DNA of 64,000 nucleotides. It comes from Ottelia alismoides. Its lineage: Eukaryota; Streptophyta; Magnoliopsida; Alismatales; Hydrocharitaceae. This document shows positions 43,662-57,639 of the stretch, piece by piece; the stretch's first letter is position 1; every line of letters starts with the position of its first letter. The translations under genes were made by a program, and so were the position numbers. The notes under the pieces are model-generated. The model saw only the letters and a program-made list of their open reading frames with translations, did no database searches and was not told the DNA's origin. The stretch is from assembly GCA_037367405.1 (NCBI GenBank), contig JAZKJV010002625.1, positions 62,001 to 126,000 of the forward strand. The letters are read 5' to 3'.

Positions 43662-46600
43662 CGTTGGTGTTTGTGCTTTGTTCTCCGATGTTTTAAAGAT
43701 GACATACACACACATATATATTGTAGTTTCTTGCTTATTCATTATGATTGCAGGAATGCATGTATGGGTGAAGCGTCATCGAGCTTAAGTGCAACAAAAG
43801 CTCAATGTGTTGTTCAAAAGTTGTTACATTATGTATATCTGCACTATTTTGGAAAGTTATAACCTCCGACAAGCTTCAACAAACAATTTCCAAATTGAGA
43901 CATCGAATAATTCAATTCTGATTGACCATCTGTTCTTAGTGATATCATTGATCAACCATGCAACTTTGACTGATCGATCATACATGATTGACCACCTCCT
44001 TTTAACCTGATCAATCATAATTTGCATTCCATCCCAACGGTCAGATATGATCAACCATACCTTTTGACTTGATCGATCATACTTGTTCACTTGATCGGTC
44101 ATTACTCCAAATCACTTCTGATTTGTTGCTATTTTTGTTTCAACGACCATATTGTTAGACATGTGAGCATGGGGCAAACCATTTCTACAATAAATATTAT
44201 TGTAATCTTTTGATATATCAATAAAGGTTATTGATTTATTTCACTCCTTCTCCGCGATTAAATGAATGAATGCACTTATAAGGTCCTTCAGTACAATTAG
44301 AATTATGAACCATGGCCATCTTAATAATCATACAACTGTTGATTCAATGGTTAAATCAAAGAGGTTGGTGCTTAAATGATATCTAAAGAGTTAGATTGAG
44401 GACTCATCAAGCACCATCAAATGATTAAAGGATCTCCAGCCTGAGAAAGAGATGGTAATCCTTCTCTAAAGGATGATATCTAACCTACCTCTTGATGCAG
44501 ATCCTTGATGGCCAACAAAAGACAACGAGTTTTTAATTATTTAATGTAATAATGTCACTGTAACCCAATAATCCATGAATCAATCAAAAAATTTCGTTCT
44601 AAAGAGAAGAATGTGCTAATTATTAACCTGGTATAGCTCATAAGGTCGAACACAAGAAGGCAATTATTTTTACAAAGGTTATTATTATAAAATTAATAAA
44701 TATTTATAATTTCTTTTTCTGATTTATAATTTTTTAGTTGGTTTTAAATTTGCAAAATTTTATATATTTTTAATTTTGAAAATAAATTTATGAAAATAAT
44801 ATATACAAAAGTGAAATAAGAGCTTTTTTATTCTTAAAATATGTGAAAAATATTAAAAAAGTAAGTATTTTTTACTATTTATATTGATTTTAAGGTATTT
44901 TTTATACTTTTTAGGGATTGTATTACTGATTTAAAATTGAAAACAATAAAAAAACAAGCTACTATTTTTGTAATTTTCAAAATAGAAAATGGATGTAATG
45001 TGATTTTTAAAATAGAAAATGGATGTACTAAATCAAGAAACTAGTTTTATACAAAATAGATTTTGTTAATAATTCAAATAAGATTAAATGTGTATTTTTT
45101 ATTTTTTTGTGATTTATATGTTTTTACAAGTTTTTCTGTATTTTCAAGTTTTTAATGTTTTCTGATTGAATTTTTGTTTGAATTTTTATTTGTGATAAAA
45201 TACAGTAAATAATCATACAGTAATTTTTTTAGTTTTTTTTTCAAAATATTTTCTATTTTTTATGAATTCTCAATTAACAAATAATGAAATATGGTATTTT
45301 GTATTTTTAAAAACAACAAATCTAAATATTTATTTTTTCAGATCAAAATTATATGAGATAGAACATCTATTTAGGAGCTTAACGATTTTTTTGGGATTTT
45401 TTTAGAAAAATCAAACAATTTAATCTAAATAAAATACACAAACAAACTAAAATCAACAAGGTAGAAACTAGATTGCAATTATGAGAAAATATAATGTGAG
45501 TTGCGAAATAAGAAAAAAATCCAGTACATATGCGAAATTATACCACAAACTCATGCGAAGCTTCACGTTTACAACACGAAAAAGGACCAATTCGCAATTA
45601 TCACAAAACTAATCAACTTTATTAACAAGAATATTTGCAGGATTAAATGTGGAAAAAGATCAAAGTATGCGTGGGTACCCACATGAGTACAACTCAGGTG
45701 GACTAACTTGTAGTTATGAAAACTTCAAGGCTAATCTCGCAATTATTCCAAAGCTATTATTTACAGAAAGAGGACCTATATGCAATTAAATGAAAAGGAG
45801 CTTCCACTGCACTTGTGGTAGCTTGCGTCTCAAATGGAACGACTGTATCTGATCGTACGGTTCAGAATTGGGCGCCTTTTGATCGTTGTGATTCAATCCG
45901 GAGCGCCTTCTCTTGATCGAACAGTTTTGAGGCTCTAAGGAAGAACTCGGAAGAAGGCTCCTCTAGGCGAGTTTCAATCAACAAGATCTCACTTGATTTT
46001 GCTTCGATCACCGCTCTGAAAGGTTGTAAGGCTTCTCGGGAGGCATCTACACCACATAGACTTCAATCCGAGATCCAGATATCACTGAGGAGAAATCTGG
46101 ATGCACCTCAAGTTGCCTCGTTACTGAAGGTGTCCAGGCATCTCGTACAAGAAAGTATTCATCACAAGGCTCGAAGCCTCGCTCGCCTCGGTCGCACGTT
46201 ATTGAAAAAAATAGAGGGAGAAGCGGGTAAGGACTGATCCATCAGATCTGAGTTTGTCAGATTATGGATTAAAGCATGAAGAAGTGGAATTGATGCATAT
46301 TGAGACTAGGATCATCGATTGAGATCCGAGTGAATGGCCCTCCGATCGAACAGATCAGAGATGGAATTAGAGATACTGCAACCGATATGAATATCAATTA
46401 AAAATTGAAATCAAATATGGATTTAAGCTACCTTACAATTACCTAATGATAGATGATCGATCGGATGGACCGGGATGTGTCTTTGCCTCGAGACGGTGGT
46501 GGCAGGGCCGTCGAGGATGCGCACAGTGGAGGTCCTCCTGCCAGCGATAGGATCTCTCCCAAATGGACCTCTCTCACGCTCATGATCGAATGGATCAAAA

Positions 46601-47145
46601 TGGAATTGGAGACATGGAGCAACTTATATATGTAAAGAGGGAGGAGAATTTTGAAAGAAGAAGAGCACGTAAACCGAGGATGAATCATGTGAAATGGTAT
46701 TCGAGCTTGAATCTCGATTACAAGGAGACTAATCGAGTACAAAAATCATGTTTATTGGATATAAGAATCGGGGGAGAGAATCTGGAGAAGAGAGGCGGGT
46801 CAAGAAAGTTATTCGGGTAAGGGGGATGAGGAGTTGACCAACAATCAAGGAAGCGAAATGGACCAATCAGACACCTCCAAGAATAAGGAAAAAATAAGAA
46901 AAGGAAAAATACCAAAACTAAAGAGAAATAAATTAGAAAACAATTTTAAATTAAAAATATTAACATAAAAATGATTATAAATTAATAAACTATTTTTATG
47001 ATTTTTAATAACTTAAATGAATTAATATATTAAGTTAAATTGTTTAGATACATATATTTATATGTATAAATAACTATATATAATGTATACTTATTATTAA
47101 TTATTACATTATACAAATATACATCTTATTTTATATTTTATTTAT

Positions 47146-47533
47146 GGGAAAAGGAAAGCTACGCCGAGGGTGCAACCAACTAGCTACACTCAGCCATTTT
47201 TCTTTTTGTTTTTTGATTTATTTTGAAGGAAACCTATGGGGATTTACTTAGTTTATTGAGTGGAATATGTGTTTCAAATTTCATGCAAAACAAACATTCC
47301 TGACATACCCATCTAGATAGGGTCAATTTCAACAATTTTGAGACCGTTAAAATGTGATAGTCCTGATGGAGATGATAGAACTGTCGAATTTAGTTGAATT
47401 TGGCATGAGACCATGGTGATATATGGTGATTTAAATCCTCCTAGGATTCATTTCAAAAACACAAAAAATCAATGAAAAAAATGATCAGGTGTAGCTAGTT
47501 GGCTACACCCCGGGGTGCAGCTTCCCCAACCCC
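47146..47533. mobile_element. 388-bp MITE with 9-bp TSD (Mutator-like)
   Basis: Terminal inverted repeats of about 45 bp (imperfect) share CCAACTAGCTACAC. Ends are gggaaaagg and ccaacccc. The 9-bp flank tttatttat occurs at 47137-47145 and 47534-47542. The second D LTR at about 58230 lacks the insert and one flank copy (ttttatcaatttac), which confirms a clean insertion. The interior is non-coding. Nine-base duplications are typical of Mutator-type elements. Confidence 0.82.
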
Positions 47534-47781
47534 TTTATTTATTTACAAAATAACTTAAGGATTGTAAATATATTTTTATTTTATTTTATGAATTTATAAT
47601 GAAATAAATAAATACACATGACTACATTATAGGTACATTATACCTATACAATAAATATAATTATCTATTTTTGGTTATTTTAATTTTGTTATTTTATTTA
47701 TATTTTATAGAAATAATATAAAAATATATAAAATACTAAAAATATAATATGTTCAAAAATATAAATAAATAAATAGGTATA

Positions 47782-47784
<3 letters not shown>

Positions 47785-47826
<42 letters not shown>

Positions 47827-47843
47827 CACACACACACACACAC
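47785..47843. repeat. CA/TA microsatellite in LTR D
   Basis: An (ac)n run, then (at)n, then (ac)n again. The D2 copy has only a short acacacatacatata here (58488-58501), so the tract expanded after the two LTRs separated. Confidence 0.85.
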
Positions 47844-48500
47844 CATAACACTCCAAAAATCCGACTTTCACATCTTAACTCCAAATTTTATGAAACCACT
47901 TTTATTTTAAAGCTATTTTTATTTTAAACATAAAAAGTGAGTTTGATTCATTTTGAGTTCATATGGAGGAGATATTGGTCCTTCAATTATAGTTTTACAT
48001 TTTTTTAAAGTATTGCCCCTTTTAATCTGTACATGGATTCTTTTTGCAATCATTTTTATTATTTAAAGCACATTTTTATGTACAAGTTTCATGAAGAAAA
48101 TATTTTTATTTGAGGTTGAACTAATAATAAATAAAATAGTACAAGATATATGCAAAGTGAAAATGACGAATATGTACAATGTGACTTTGAGTTTCTGAGA
48201 GTTTTATGAGCTATTGACCATATCTCTGCCTACTTTATTTATTGTCAACCATGCCAATGCTTGACCTGGTCTCAGGGTTTCGGGTCAGTCTGTAACTATT
48301 ACATAGATATAGATTTTTTTATTCCTTTTTCTTTTCTTCTTTATTCTTTTATTTTGGTATAAATAAGTGCTAAATATGCAATATTAACAAATGACATAAG
48401 AATGTTAATTAGCGAGAATTAGTTGTTATTAACATGTATTTTACTAAGGATTTTTTAAGCCAAAATAAAAGAATAAAGATAATGAATTGATGATTCGCCA

Positions 48501-48603
48501 TTCTCCTATACTTTACCTTTGCTAGTCTCTTAGCAAACACTTATTCCTAAAATAAGTGAAAGACAAAAACAATAAAAGAAAAATATAAGAACTTAGAACA
48601 ATT
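48501..48603 (-). other. PPT and last internal bases of element D
   Basis: On the minus strand, taaagtataggagaa (48515-48501) abuts the LTR start and is the PPT. Just upstream, tgctaagagactagcaaagg gives a small stem like those of the hairpin arrays. The stretch is then cut by E2 after caatt. Confidence 0.65.
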
Positions 48604-51259
48604 TGAAGGATATGGTTAGAATCCTAAAGCGCATCACGGAAGCGTGAGCGTCGTATCGAATACGATGAGGAGCGACTAGTCGTACTAGTTGCTCGATGCA
48701 GCGGAATTTAAGATTTTTTTATGCGACGAAACCACATGATCCAAGAACACTTCTCGAATTGTTTCGTCTAAACCACAAACAAATAATAGGATTACCTCTT
48801 GAAGCGTGGTTGCGATCAAGTCTCTAAACGAAGAGATCTCCTGTCTCAAGTCCGATCCGACGGAGGAGACGCTTGCGAGCGCGGGGATGAATCGTGTGCT
48901 TCTCGCAATCCATGTTGATGATTTAAGCGGTGGATCTCCTGATCTCGACACACGAGATCCGACATCTTCTTCACGAGCGAGGCACACCGAAGGAGACGGA
49001 GATCCACGAGCAGACGATCAGGCAGCATAACGACGACGCTGCGACGATGGAGAACCTCTCTAGGGCATCCATGGTGGACGGTCATGAGAGGGGGAGAGAG
49101 AGAGAATAGGCGTGTAGAGAGAAAGAGAGAGAGAGAGAGATGTGTTACAATAGCATGTACCAAGAGAGCATGGTATGCCTCTCTATTTATAGGGTTTTGG
49201 GATCCATGGATTTCAATCCATGGGACATACAAAATCAATGGATGAGATTGATTTATGTCAATCCGATGGTCAAGATTGTTGTTGGTAAAAGCCAACAACT
49301 TTTAGATTAAAATATATTTGACAAAATTAAATGTAAATCAATCCTAAATTACACTAATAAATAAGGAGAGAATATACATGGAGATTACATCTCCATGTAC
49401 ATTCAAGGGGGGACGGCCACCCATTCCATATAGGAATTGGGTGCCGCCCACCACCTTCCATGTGGGGGCAATCTCATGGATTTCCATGAGATTGCATGCC
49501 TCCTTGAATTTCTCCATTATTTATTTCCAACAACTTTTGTTGGTATTTATTCACCAAAATAATTCACAATTAATTTCAGGAATATTGCAATCTTGACATT
49601 GGAAAATTGTGAATCACATTCACAACCCAAAACAAAATATAATTTACAATTTCAATTAATTACACAATGTGTATCCAATACACATCAATAATTAACTAAC
49701 AAATATAAATTATTATTAGCTCTCTCTAATACATTATAAATCACATTTATAATATATTATGAATAATATGGATAGTGCTATCCACATTAATCATATCCAT
49801 GATCATTAAATCACATTTAATCATCTTCGATCTCCATTCTCATGTTCCCAAATAATATGAATCACATTCACATTATTCACATCTTTGATAATCAAATCAC
49901 ATTTAATTATCTAAGATAACTCTCCTTATAATATGAATCAAATTCATATTATTCATGATAATTAAATCATATTTAATTATCCATTTTCTCAATGCTTGGA
50001 TACATATACCAACAATAGAATTATCCATGAAGTCTTTCAAGGATAATGCGCTTTCTCCATGAATACTTGGAGATAAGGACATGGCGATTGTATTGTTCCA
50101 CGTATACTGACTTGGATATTGAGATCACATCTCAAATCCAGATCTCGGGCCTCCCATAGATGCTTGATTAAATCAAGACCGCAAATCTAATCTTCTCATT
50201 GAATCTGAATCACATTCAGATCAATGTCCAACATTTTGACTAAGATCAGATTACTTTTCTACTGAGAGGAGTCACTAAAATCCAGACCCGTTTCATCACT
50301 CCCTAGGAATGGAAGCGTCATGGTTATACAACCATTTATGATCACATCACCCTCAAGTATTCCCAATACCTGTACATCCTACATACTGGAAGACCTAGAA
50401 TAATCCCGAAGTATAAGATCAATTTTACACTGTCTACTTTAGGGATTTATCATTAAGTTTCTCATTCGATCATTGGGAGTTGGTATTGATCATATACTTT
50501 CCAAAAGCATATATCATACCCAGGTGTTGATGATATACTTTCCAAAAGTATATATCAAGCCTACAAATTCAGTCAAGCTTCTAAAGCGAGACGACTATGC
50601 ACGGAATTTGATCTTCCCAATATCTCATGAGTGAGCTCATACCTTCCGGTTCAGTAATGAACCTGTATGATCCCTTTGAGAGATCGTATTACTCATATGC
50701 CCTTGCATGCACACCAGTGCGTCAGTGTATAGACCTTGATTAGGTTATCAACCTACTGGTCTGCCAAATGTACATACTCAGACATATAGTAACACATCTG
50801 TCTCCGGTCAGAGGATGCGTGCCTATATCATGACAGCATACGATATAGGACTTTGGTTATCTCGATCTCGTTAAGTCAACTCTTTGACCTAACTAATCTG
50901 ACACCTCTGAATCTTTATTCCTATGCAGAGGACCTGTATCAAGAGGTCGGTCAGATATCAACCTAACTGAGAAAGGATTGCCATCTCCTACTCAAGCTGG
51001 AGATCATGTCTTAACAATCATTTGATGGTGCTTGATGAGTCCTCAATCTAACTCATTAGATGTTCATCCAAGCACCAACCTCCATGATTCAATATTTGAA
51101 TCAACAGCTGTATGATCATCAAGATGGCCATGGTACATAACCCTAATTGTACTAAGGGACCTGTTATGCAAATTATTTATTCTTCATTTCAGATCAGGGA
51201 ATGATATTCGCAATAACATTTATTGCATAATGGCTCGCCGTGGGCTCGCATGTCCAACA
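48604..51259 (-). mobile_element. E2: complete solo LTR (2656 bp)
   Basis: On the minus strand it starts TGTTGGACATG at 51259 and ends atatccttca at 48604. Flanks are identical, caatt at 48599-48603 and 51260-51264. It is the uninterrupted copy of the family. It carries the palindrome array (about 49605-49990), TATA box (49184-49191), CT-rich tract (49087-49140), a coding-like stretch (about 49060-48690) and a donor-like AG/GTAAT (at 48796). No PBS or PPT adjoins it. Confidence 0.9.
49184..49191 (-). promoter_or_regulatory. TATA box of solo LTR E2
   Basis: TATAAATA on the minus strand, in the same relative place as in E1 and E3 and followed by a CT-rich tract. Confidence 0.6.
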
Positions 51260-51480
51260 CAATTTTGATTTTTATACTACTCTTCATAAAATCAAAGAAT
51301 GAAGCTCGATCAGACCTTTGGATTATTAGTTTATTGGAACCTTATTGGGAATAGGATTTAAGAATCTACAACCCTTAAGTTCCACAATTCTCTCTTCAGT
51401 TCACCTTAACAGTTAAGTCTGAACAAGTCTTCATATGTAAACTTTTATGACTATGAATCTTACTTGTATGGTGAATGTTA
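51260..51480 (-). other. 3' internal remnant of element D
   Basis: Read on the minus strand, the order of blocks (gtggaactt.agggttgtagatt, then actaataatccaaaggtc) matches the 3' non-coding regions of A (about 10160-10240) and B (about 23185-23260). No gene. Confidence 0.55.
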
Positions 51481-52150
51481 ATTATAGCTCCCCGCATCTG
51501 AAATTGCAAAGAACAACCTTCTTTATCAAGGAGACCCTAATACCCCAATGTAGCTACTCTTTCGTCAAGGAGCGAGGTATTCCATTCTAAGTTCAAGTTC
51601 AACTAGCCCAAGAAGAGGAGGTAGAGAAGAGAATGAGTTGTGACCACTGTATCCACATATCCTTTGAAGCTTGTCCAGTGTATCCAAGTCTCCAGCTGCA
51701 TGCTTCCTTGAAAACTTTGGCTTTAAAACATATGCCTTGTTTATTGATATTTTTCTCTAATGGGAATGATTTTTTATTTGCTTTTTGCCTGTCTAACAGA
51801 CTTTATTTCATACTTCTGTACATACTTAATTGTAGAATTTACTTAAGGAGTTTTTCTTCTTGAGTCAGTAGGCTATCTCTCTTTTGAAGCTTTATTGCAA
51901 CCCACAACATCTTGTCTTTAGACGTCGACGTCACTAGACTAGGTTGGGGGGCATTGGCCCTATTGGGGCAACGTATGTTTCCATTCGTGTGCATCTCAAG
52001 CTAGCGGATTCTGCCCTTCACCACCTCATATGTATCGATCTATTGTTTAAGACGGAAATCGAGCGGTCTTATTTTCCACACAAGGCGGGAACACAGTCGT
52101 CGAGTCGACTACATGAAATTCCGATTAAAACAACAATTAACCCACAATAG
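51481..52150. other. Unassigned sequence between D remnant and LTR C
   Basis: No supportable gene. The part 51900-52100 has a higher GC content than its surroundings (ggcattggccctattgggg) and could be the end of LTR C or more of D. The LTR C border could not be fixed. Confidence 0.35.
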
Positions 52151-55100
52151 ATGATCAAACAATGAAAAGTAGACGCAGAGTTAAAATTTATTATAACTCT
52201 ACAACAAGGATGTGTATAGGTGTAAGTATGTGTAGAGTGTCAAACACAGGGAACAAGCAAGATAGATCGGTGCAAAAATGCTCACAAAAGTGGATGTGAT
52301 GTAATTGTCTATATGTGTGCTCTTTTTTGTCGGTTTTTAATTTTAGAATGTTTTATTTATTTTTGAATTTTATAATTTTATAATTTGATTTTTAATTTTC
52401 TGATTTTGTATTTTCTTTCTTTTTTATATTTTATATTTTTATATTTCCTTTTTCTTTTAACATAATATAAAGCTATATATAAAGAGTATATATACAATAT
52501 ATGTAAGATTAATAAAAAATTAACAAAAATAATCAAAAAACAAAATATTTTTGGGTTTTTAATAATTTTTTATTGTTTTTGTGATTTTTTAAGATTTTGT
52601 GCTAATTTTTATATATTTTTAAAGTAAAAAATACCCTAAAATAGGGAATAATTAAATACCCGAAATTAAAATGGAGATTAAAATATAAAACAAAGAAAAA
52701 ATTATCCAAATTAATTTTAAAAAATATCATAAAATAAATAAAATTAATAAAAAGTAAATAGAATTTTTGGATTTTTAAGGATTTTATTAATTTTTAAAAA
52801 GTTTTTTAGATTTTTTCTATTTTTTGAGTTTTCTTTTAAAATTTTTAGTGATTTTTGGTCTGAGTATGTAAAATAAATAGGTAAATATAATATATATATA
52901 TTTGTAATTTTCCCAAAAGGTCTTATAATTTTTATGTATTTTCTTTTGCAAACAGGGGTAAAAATGCAAGTTTTTGATTTTTTATAAATAATAGATAGCT
53001 TCAAAATGCAAAAATAAAAATATGCACGTGAAAGCTCACTGTCCTGGAAACTAGGCCTATTTTGGGGATTTTTTTAGAGTTTTATAGATGCATGAAATAA
53101 ATACTAGAAACAAAGAAAAACTACACTTCTAGCAGGGGTAGTTTTGCAAGTAAATAAAAGTTTCAGGGCCAAGTTGTAATTTCACCAAAAATTTATAATG
53201 CAATAGTAAAATCCCTAGACCAAAGATAAAATTTAAACCCACAAGGGCTTCTCTGCAAAAACACCAGATCCACGTGCGTGAACACGTATGCTCCTAACGG
53301 GGGTCAAAATGTAATTTCCAAAAACTTGGAGGGTATAATGCAATTTGTCCAAAAAGCTTTAACTTTATTTAATAGTTCCTGGACTAAACAACAATAACCA
53401 AAAGCACAAGGGTCTCATCGCAAAAACACCACCTCACGTGATGCATCACGTGAGGTGACGTGGCGCTGACCAAAATATAAATCCCAAAAGTCGGAGGGCC
53501 TTTGTGTAAATTTTACAAAACTATTTAAACAACAGGCAAATGTTTATGGCTTGAAAATGAAATAGACAAAATCACCGGGGGTAAAATGCAAAATACCCAC
53601 ACAACACAGGAGCGGACGACTGGATGATACTCACTTGGACACGCGTCGGCTTCAGGTGGCCCAATGATGGTTCGACATGAACGGGCACGATTAGATCAGC
53701 TGATGGGAAATCAACGATCGTGAAGGGCTTGATTGAACGGTGACCGCGCAACTGGAAGAACAGGGGCGAATCAACGACACTTGAGGTTGGAGGAGGAACT
53801 GGGAAGAGGTCATGCTGTCGTGAACTTTCCCCGACCAAATCTCATCTCTCCAGCGTGCAATGAAGCTACAAACTTGCGCCCTGAGTTCCTGGGGTGATCC
53901 TCCATGTACTGGCAACTCCAGAATGCTCCGTTGGTGGCCGGAGGGCGAGCCAAAGGCAGGTGGAGCGATGAAGCTCCAGGTATCTCAAGCCACCTCCAAA
54001 ACGAGCTCCAGTTGTGACATAAGTTCCTGGATCTGCAAAAACATTAAGAGGGTCGCGGGAAAACTGCTGTAACCCTCTAGTGGGCAAATAGGGGCGGATG
54101 GCGGCGAAATGGAGTCTCGTCGGAGCGAGCTCCAGCAAGGGGTGACGAAGGTGATACACGCACGAATCGCACGAATGAAAAACACAGAATCAAAGATACG
54201 AGCTACAACTAACTAAAGAAACAAGAAAAATGAATAAAAATGACCTCGACTGGCCGAAAAATTAGGAAGAAGAACCTCGACGGTGGCTTCGCCGGAGATG
54301 GGTGGATACCACCCTAGGACCAGTTCCTCAACAACCTAGAGAGATGACGGAGGAGCTGTCACCATCCTCCGTCCAACTAACGCACCAGGAGCGAGAGAGG
54401 TGGGTCAAAAGGGGTTCAAATTTGAAAAGGGAAGAAAGGTGGTTTTTGTACAACATGAGTCAAGCGGTGTAAAGATCGAGGCATATCTCACGATTCAGCG
54501 ACAAAATCTTAGGTTCAATCCCTAGGCGTGTAAGGTGGATCACCACGGAGAAAAAGTCAAGAAGGCGGTATCATGAAATGATGCAAGGAAATGCCTCAAA
54601 AAATCCACGAAGAAGAATGAAAACCAAGGTCTGACACTGGCAAGAGGCGGGTCAGAGAGTTGACCTTGGGTCAATTCTCGGACCCTCATGGTTGGTCCAC
54701 GTGGACCAACTAGGGAAAATCCTAAAAAAATGATTTCGAAATTCATTTAAAAATATTAAACGATTTTATAAATTTTAGGTTATAAAATAAAAATATTTAT
54801 TATTTTATAAAGTATTGTATTATGATTTTTATTTATTTTTTTGAGGTAATTAATTACAAGTTACTTTTTAATGCTATATATAGGTATATTTGTCTATATA
54901 TTTTAATGTTTTATTTTTATTTTGTATTTTAAATTTTATTAATTTCATTTATTATTTTATATATTTATAACTTAATTTTGTATACTTACATATATTTTTA
55001 TTTTATTTTTATGATGTATTATATACAATTAATTAAATAGATGTATTAATTCTATAGGTCTAGATACATGTATTTTACCTATGTTTTTCTTTAAGTATTT

Positions 55101-55866
55101 TATTTTGATGCTTTATTTATGATTTTATTGCTGTTTTAATATACATATATATTATAAATAATATTTACAAAATAATAAAAATATAAAATTATAAAAATGA
55201 TGAATAATAAATAAAATGAATATTTTAATCAGGTAAAGTATACAATAGGTGTCCAAAACTCAACTTTCAAACCGTAACTCCAAAAAATATGAAACCACCT
55301 TCATTAAATATCTTATTAAAATTTATATTTAATTAAAGGTGATTTTGATATATTTTGAGTTTTTATTTGAGATATATGGGCCTGGGAAGTTGGGATTTTG
55401 GAAACGTATTCTGAGTATATCTTTTTATCTGTATATTATTTTTGTGTGAATTTTTTTTGTACTTTAATATATTTAATTATCTACAACTTTCATGTTCAAA
55501 GTTTCTTCTTTTGAAGTACACAAAATGTAACTAAAAATAGGTCCCAAAAATGAAGGAAAATAAATAAAATAAATAGGGATTTTATTGGATTTTGGCCCTT
55601 ATCTCCCCCTACTTTATTCCTTGTCGACCTAGTCATCGAGATGCCTAGGTCTCGGGATTTCGGGTCATAAAATATTTTCAATATTTTATTCTTTTTCTTT
55701 TCTTTTCTTTATTCTATAATTTTAGCATTAAAAATATTATTTTATACAGTATTTACACACAAATGCATGAATGATAAAATGCATGAATTAAGGGTATTTG
55801 CACGCATTTACTAGGGTTTTTAAGGCCAAAATGATAGAATAAAGGTGATGAAATGGAGATTCATCA
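52151..55866 (-). repeat. Element C 3' LTR (left border approximate)
   Basis: On the minus strand it starts TGATGAATCTCC at 55866, with the palindromic tip seen in A and B. It continues through blocks that match the plus-strand copy at 62605-64000 (aaaccctag, acatgaaagttgtagataat, cccatatctc, aaatcacctttaa). A GC-rich middle lies at about 53560-54720 and a very AT-rich tail at 52330-53000. The window's second copy is truncated, so the terminal CA cannot be confirmed. Confidence 0.6.
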
Positions 55867-56990
55867 GCTACATGCAAGGTGCTTGTCCAAGTTAAGCCAC
55901 TATCTAAAAGGGTCATGCGTGTGTTTAGAAATATTCTAGTTAGACTAATCAAGATGATACGTGAACATAGTATTATGGACTTAAAGAATTAATTCGCTTG
56001 ACCTAAAAAGTCTCAACTCCAATTCCAATAAGGTAAATTTGAAATTAAGCGGATTAAGGCCTAAACCATGCTCCATTCTTCTGATTTTATTCAGACCAGC
56101 TCATTATCAATATCATTTGGAAAAAAATGCTCATGCAACATTTTTTTAATTGAAGTGTATTTTCTTGTTTGATTTTTTATGTGGATTTTAAATAATTTGT
56201 AAATTTTTATGAATTCTAAACTTTTCAATTTTTAGGTGTTATTGAAAGAGTTAGTGAATTAAATATTTTTACAAGAATTAAAAAAAGATTATGTACACAT
56301 TCATAATTGATTGTATATAAAACTATAACAAACATTTATACAAGTTTTATATGAGATTTTATTTACAAAAGAAGTTAATTACAAGTTTTACCTACAAATT
56401 TTTACAAAAGGATTTTATTTACAAGTTATAACTACATCTTTTATGAAAGAATTTTATTTACACAAATTACAAGTAAATATTGGTTTTATTTACATGAATT
56501 TAAATAAGATAATATAAAATAATTTATCAAAACAATTTTACAAAAGATTTTACAAACGAATTCACAAATTGTTTTCAAAATAAATTTAAAAAAAATGGCA
56601 AATTTTTACAAACCTTTTACAAATCATTACAAATACTTTATAAATGAATTTTCAAAATAATTTTGAAAACACTTTCTTTTCAGATATTCACAAATATTTT
56701 ACAAAATAATAATTTTGTACACAAATAATTTTATGAAATATTTTACAATTAAAATGATTTTACAAACATTTTACAATAGGTTTTACAAAAAATTACAAAG
56801 TCTTTACAAAAGTTTTTACAAATATTTTTACAAAGAATCTACAAATGTTTAAAAACTATTTTTCAAAAGATTTTTTAAATACGTTATAAATCATTCTACA
56901 AACATTTTTATTCCAATTTTATAAGTATGAGCCATATTATTAAAACATAATAAAATACAAGTTTTTGCTTCTAAAGTATGTATTTATATA
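55867..56990 (-). other. 3' non-coding region of element C with TTTACAAA-rich tract
   Basis: No gene. From about 56330 to 56900 the sequence is a dense, irregular series of ttttacaaa and attttac motifs every 10-25 bp. Near 55880 the minus strand has ggacaagca, as before the PPT of A and B, but no clear purine tract remains next to the LTR. Confidence 0.5.
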
Positions 56991-57465
56991 TACGACACCC
57001 CCTATACTTAGCTCAAATTATGTCCTCATCGTGACCAAAAAGCGATAAAGGAAGACATAACTCGTGCTAAGTATAGAAAAGTGAAAGGAATCCTATACTA
57101 CAATGACTCAAAGAAATAACGAAATGAATAGAAGTTGGGTATCCCCTACTTAGGATTAAGTAATCCTAAGTATAGAAGATTGTACTAACATGGATAATCG
57201 AGGAAGAGAATGTACAAACTCAATGACTGAGCTTGTCCCCCCTATACTTAGGGCAAAATATTCCTAAGTATAGAAGAGAATATCAATAGTTGAGGGACAA
57301 GCGAGTTAACATAAGAAAATAAACAAGATATTACATCTCCTATACTTAGGGTAAGATCTCCCTAAGTATAAGAAACATAAACAAGGGTAATAAAACAAAA
57401 ATAGAATAACTCGGTGTCTAAACACACTCCCTATACTTAGGATAAAGTACATCCTAAGTATAACC
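56991..57465 (-). repeat. Hairpin/PPT-like array of element C
   Basis: Five inverted repeats on the minus strand end in or near aagtatagggg: about 57462-57427, 57371-57338, 57277-57236, 57180-57138, and a wide one at 57075-56995. Stems differ (cctaagtata, ccctaagtat, tcctaagtat) but pair within each unit. This is the same design as in A and B in a clearly different element. Confidence 0.75.
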
Positions 57466-57639
57466 ACAAAAATCCTAAGTGAGACCTGGGGTGTAAAACA
57501 AAAAAACAGAAGAAAGAAAGAAATATAAGAAAATGCATATGCAAAGAGAAGGATGAGATTAACTCAGGTATGATATGAAAAATGTGAACAACAAAGAAAA
57601 CATCTCAGACAAAAAGAATCGGGACATCCTCAATGGTCA

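Larger units (their letters stand above)
44506..48500 (-). repeat. Element D 3' LTR (3995 bp including a MITE)
   Basis: On the minus strand it begins TGGCGAATCATC at 48500 and ends ggccatca at 44506. It has an AT-rich start, a GC-richer middle (about 45780-46870) and an AT-rich tail. 46690-48500 aligns with 57808-59159. The tail block ccttcttgtgttcgacctt corresponds to cctccttgtgatcgacctt in LTR A. Confidence 0.7.
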
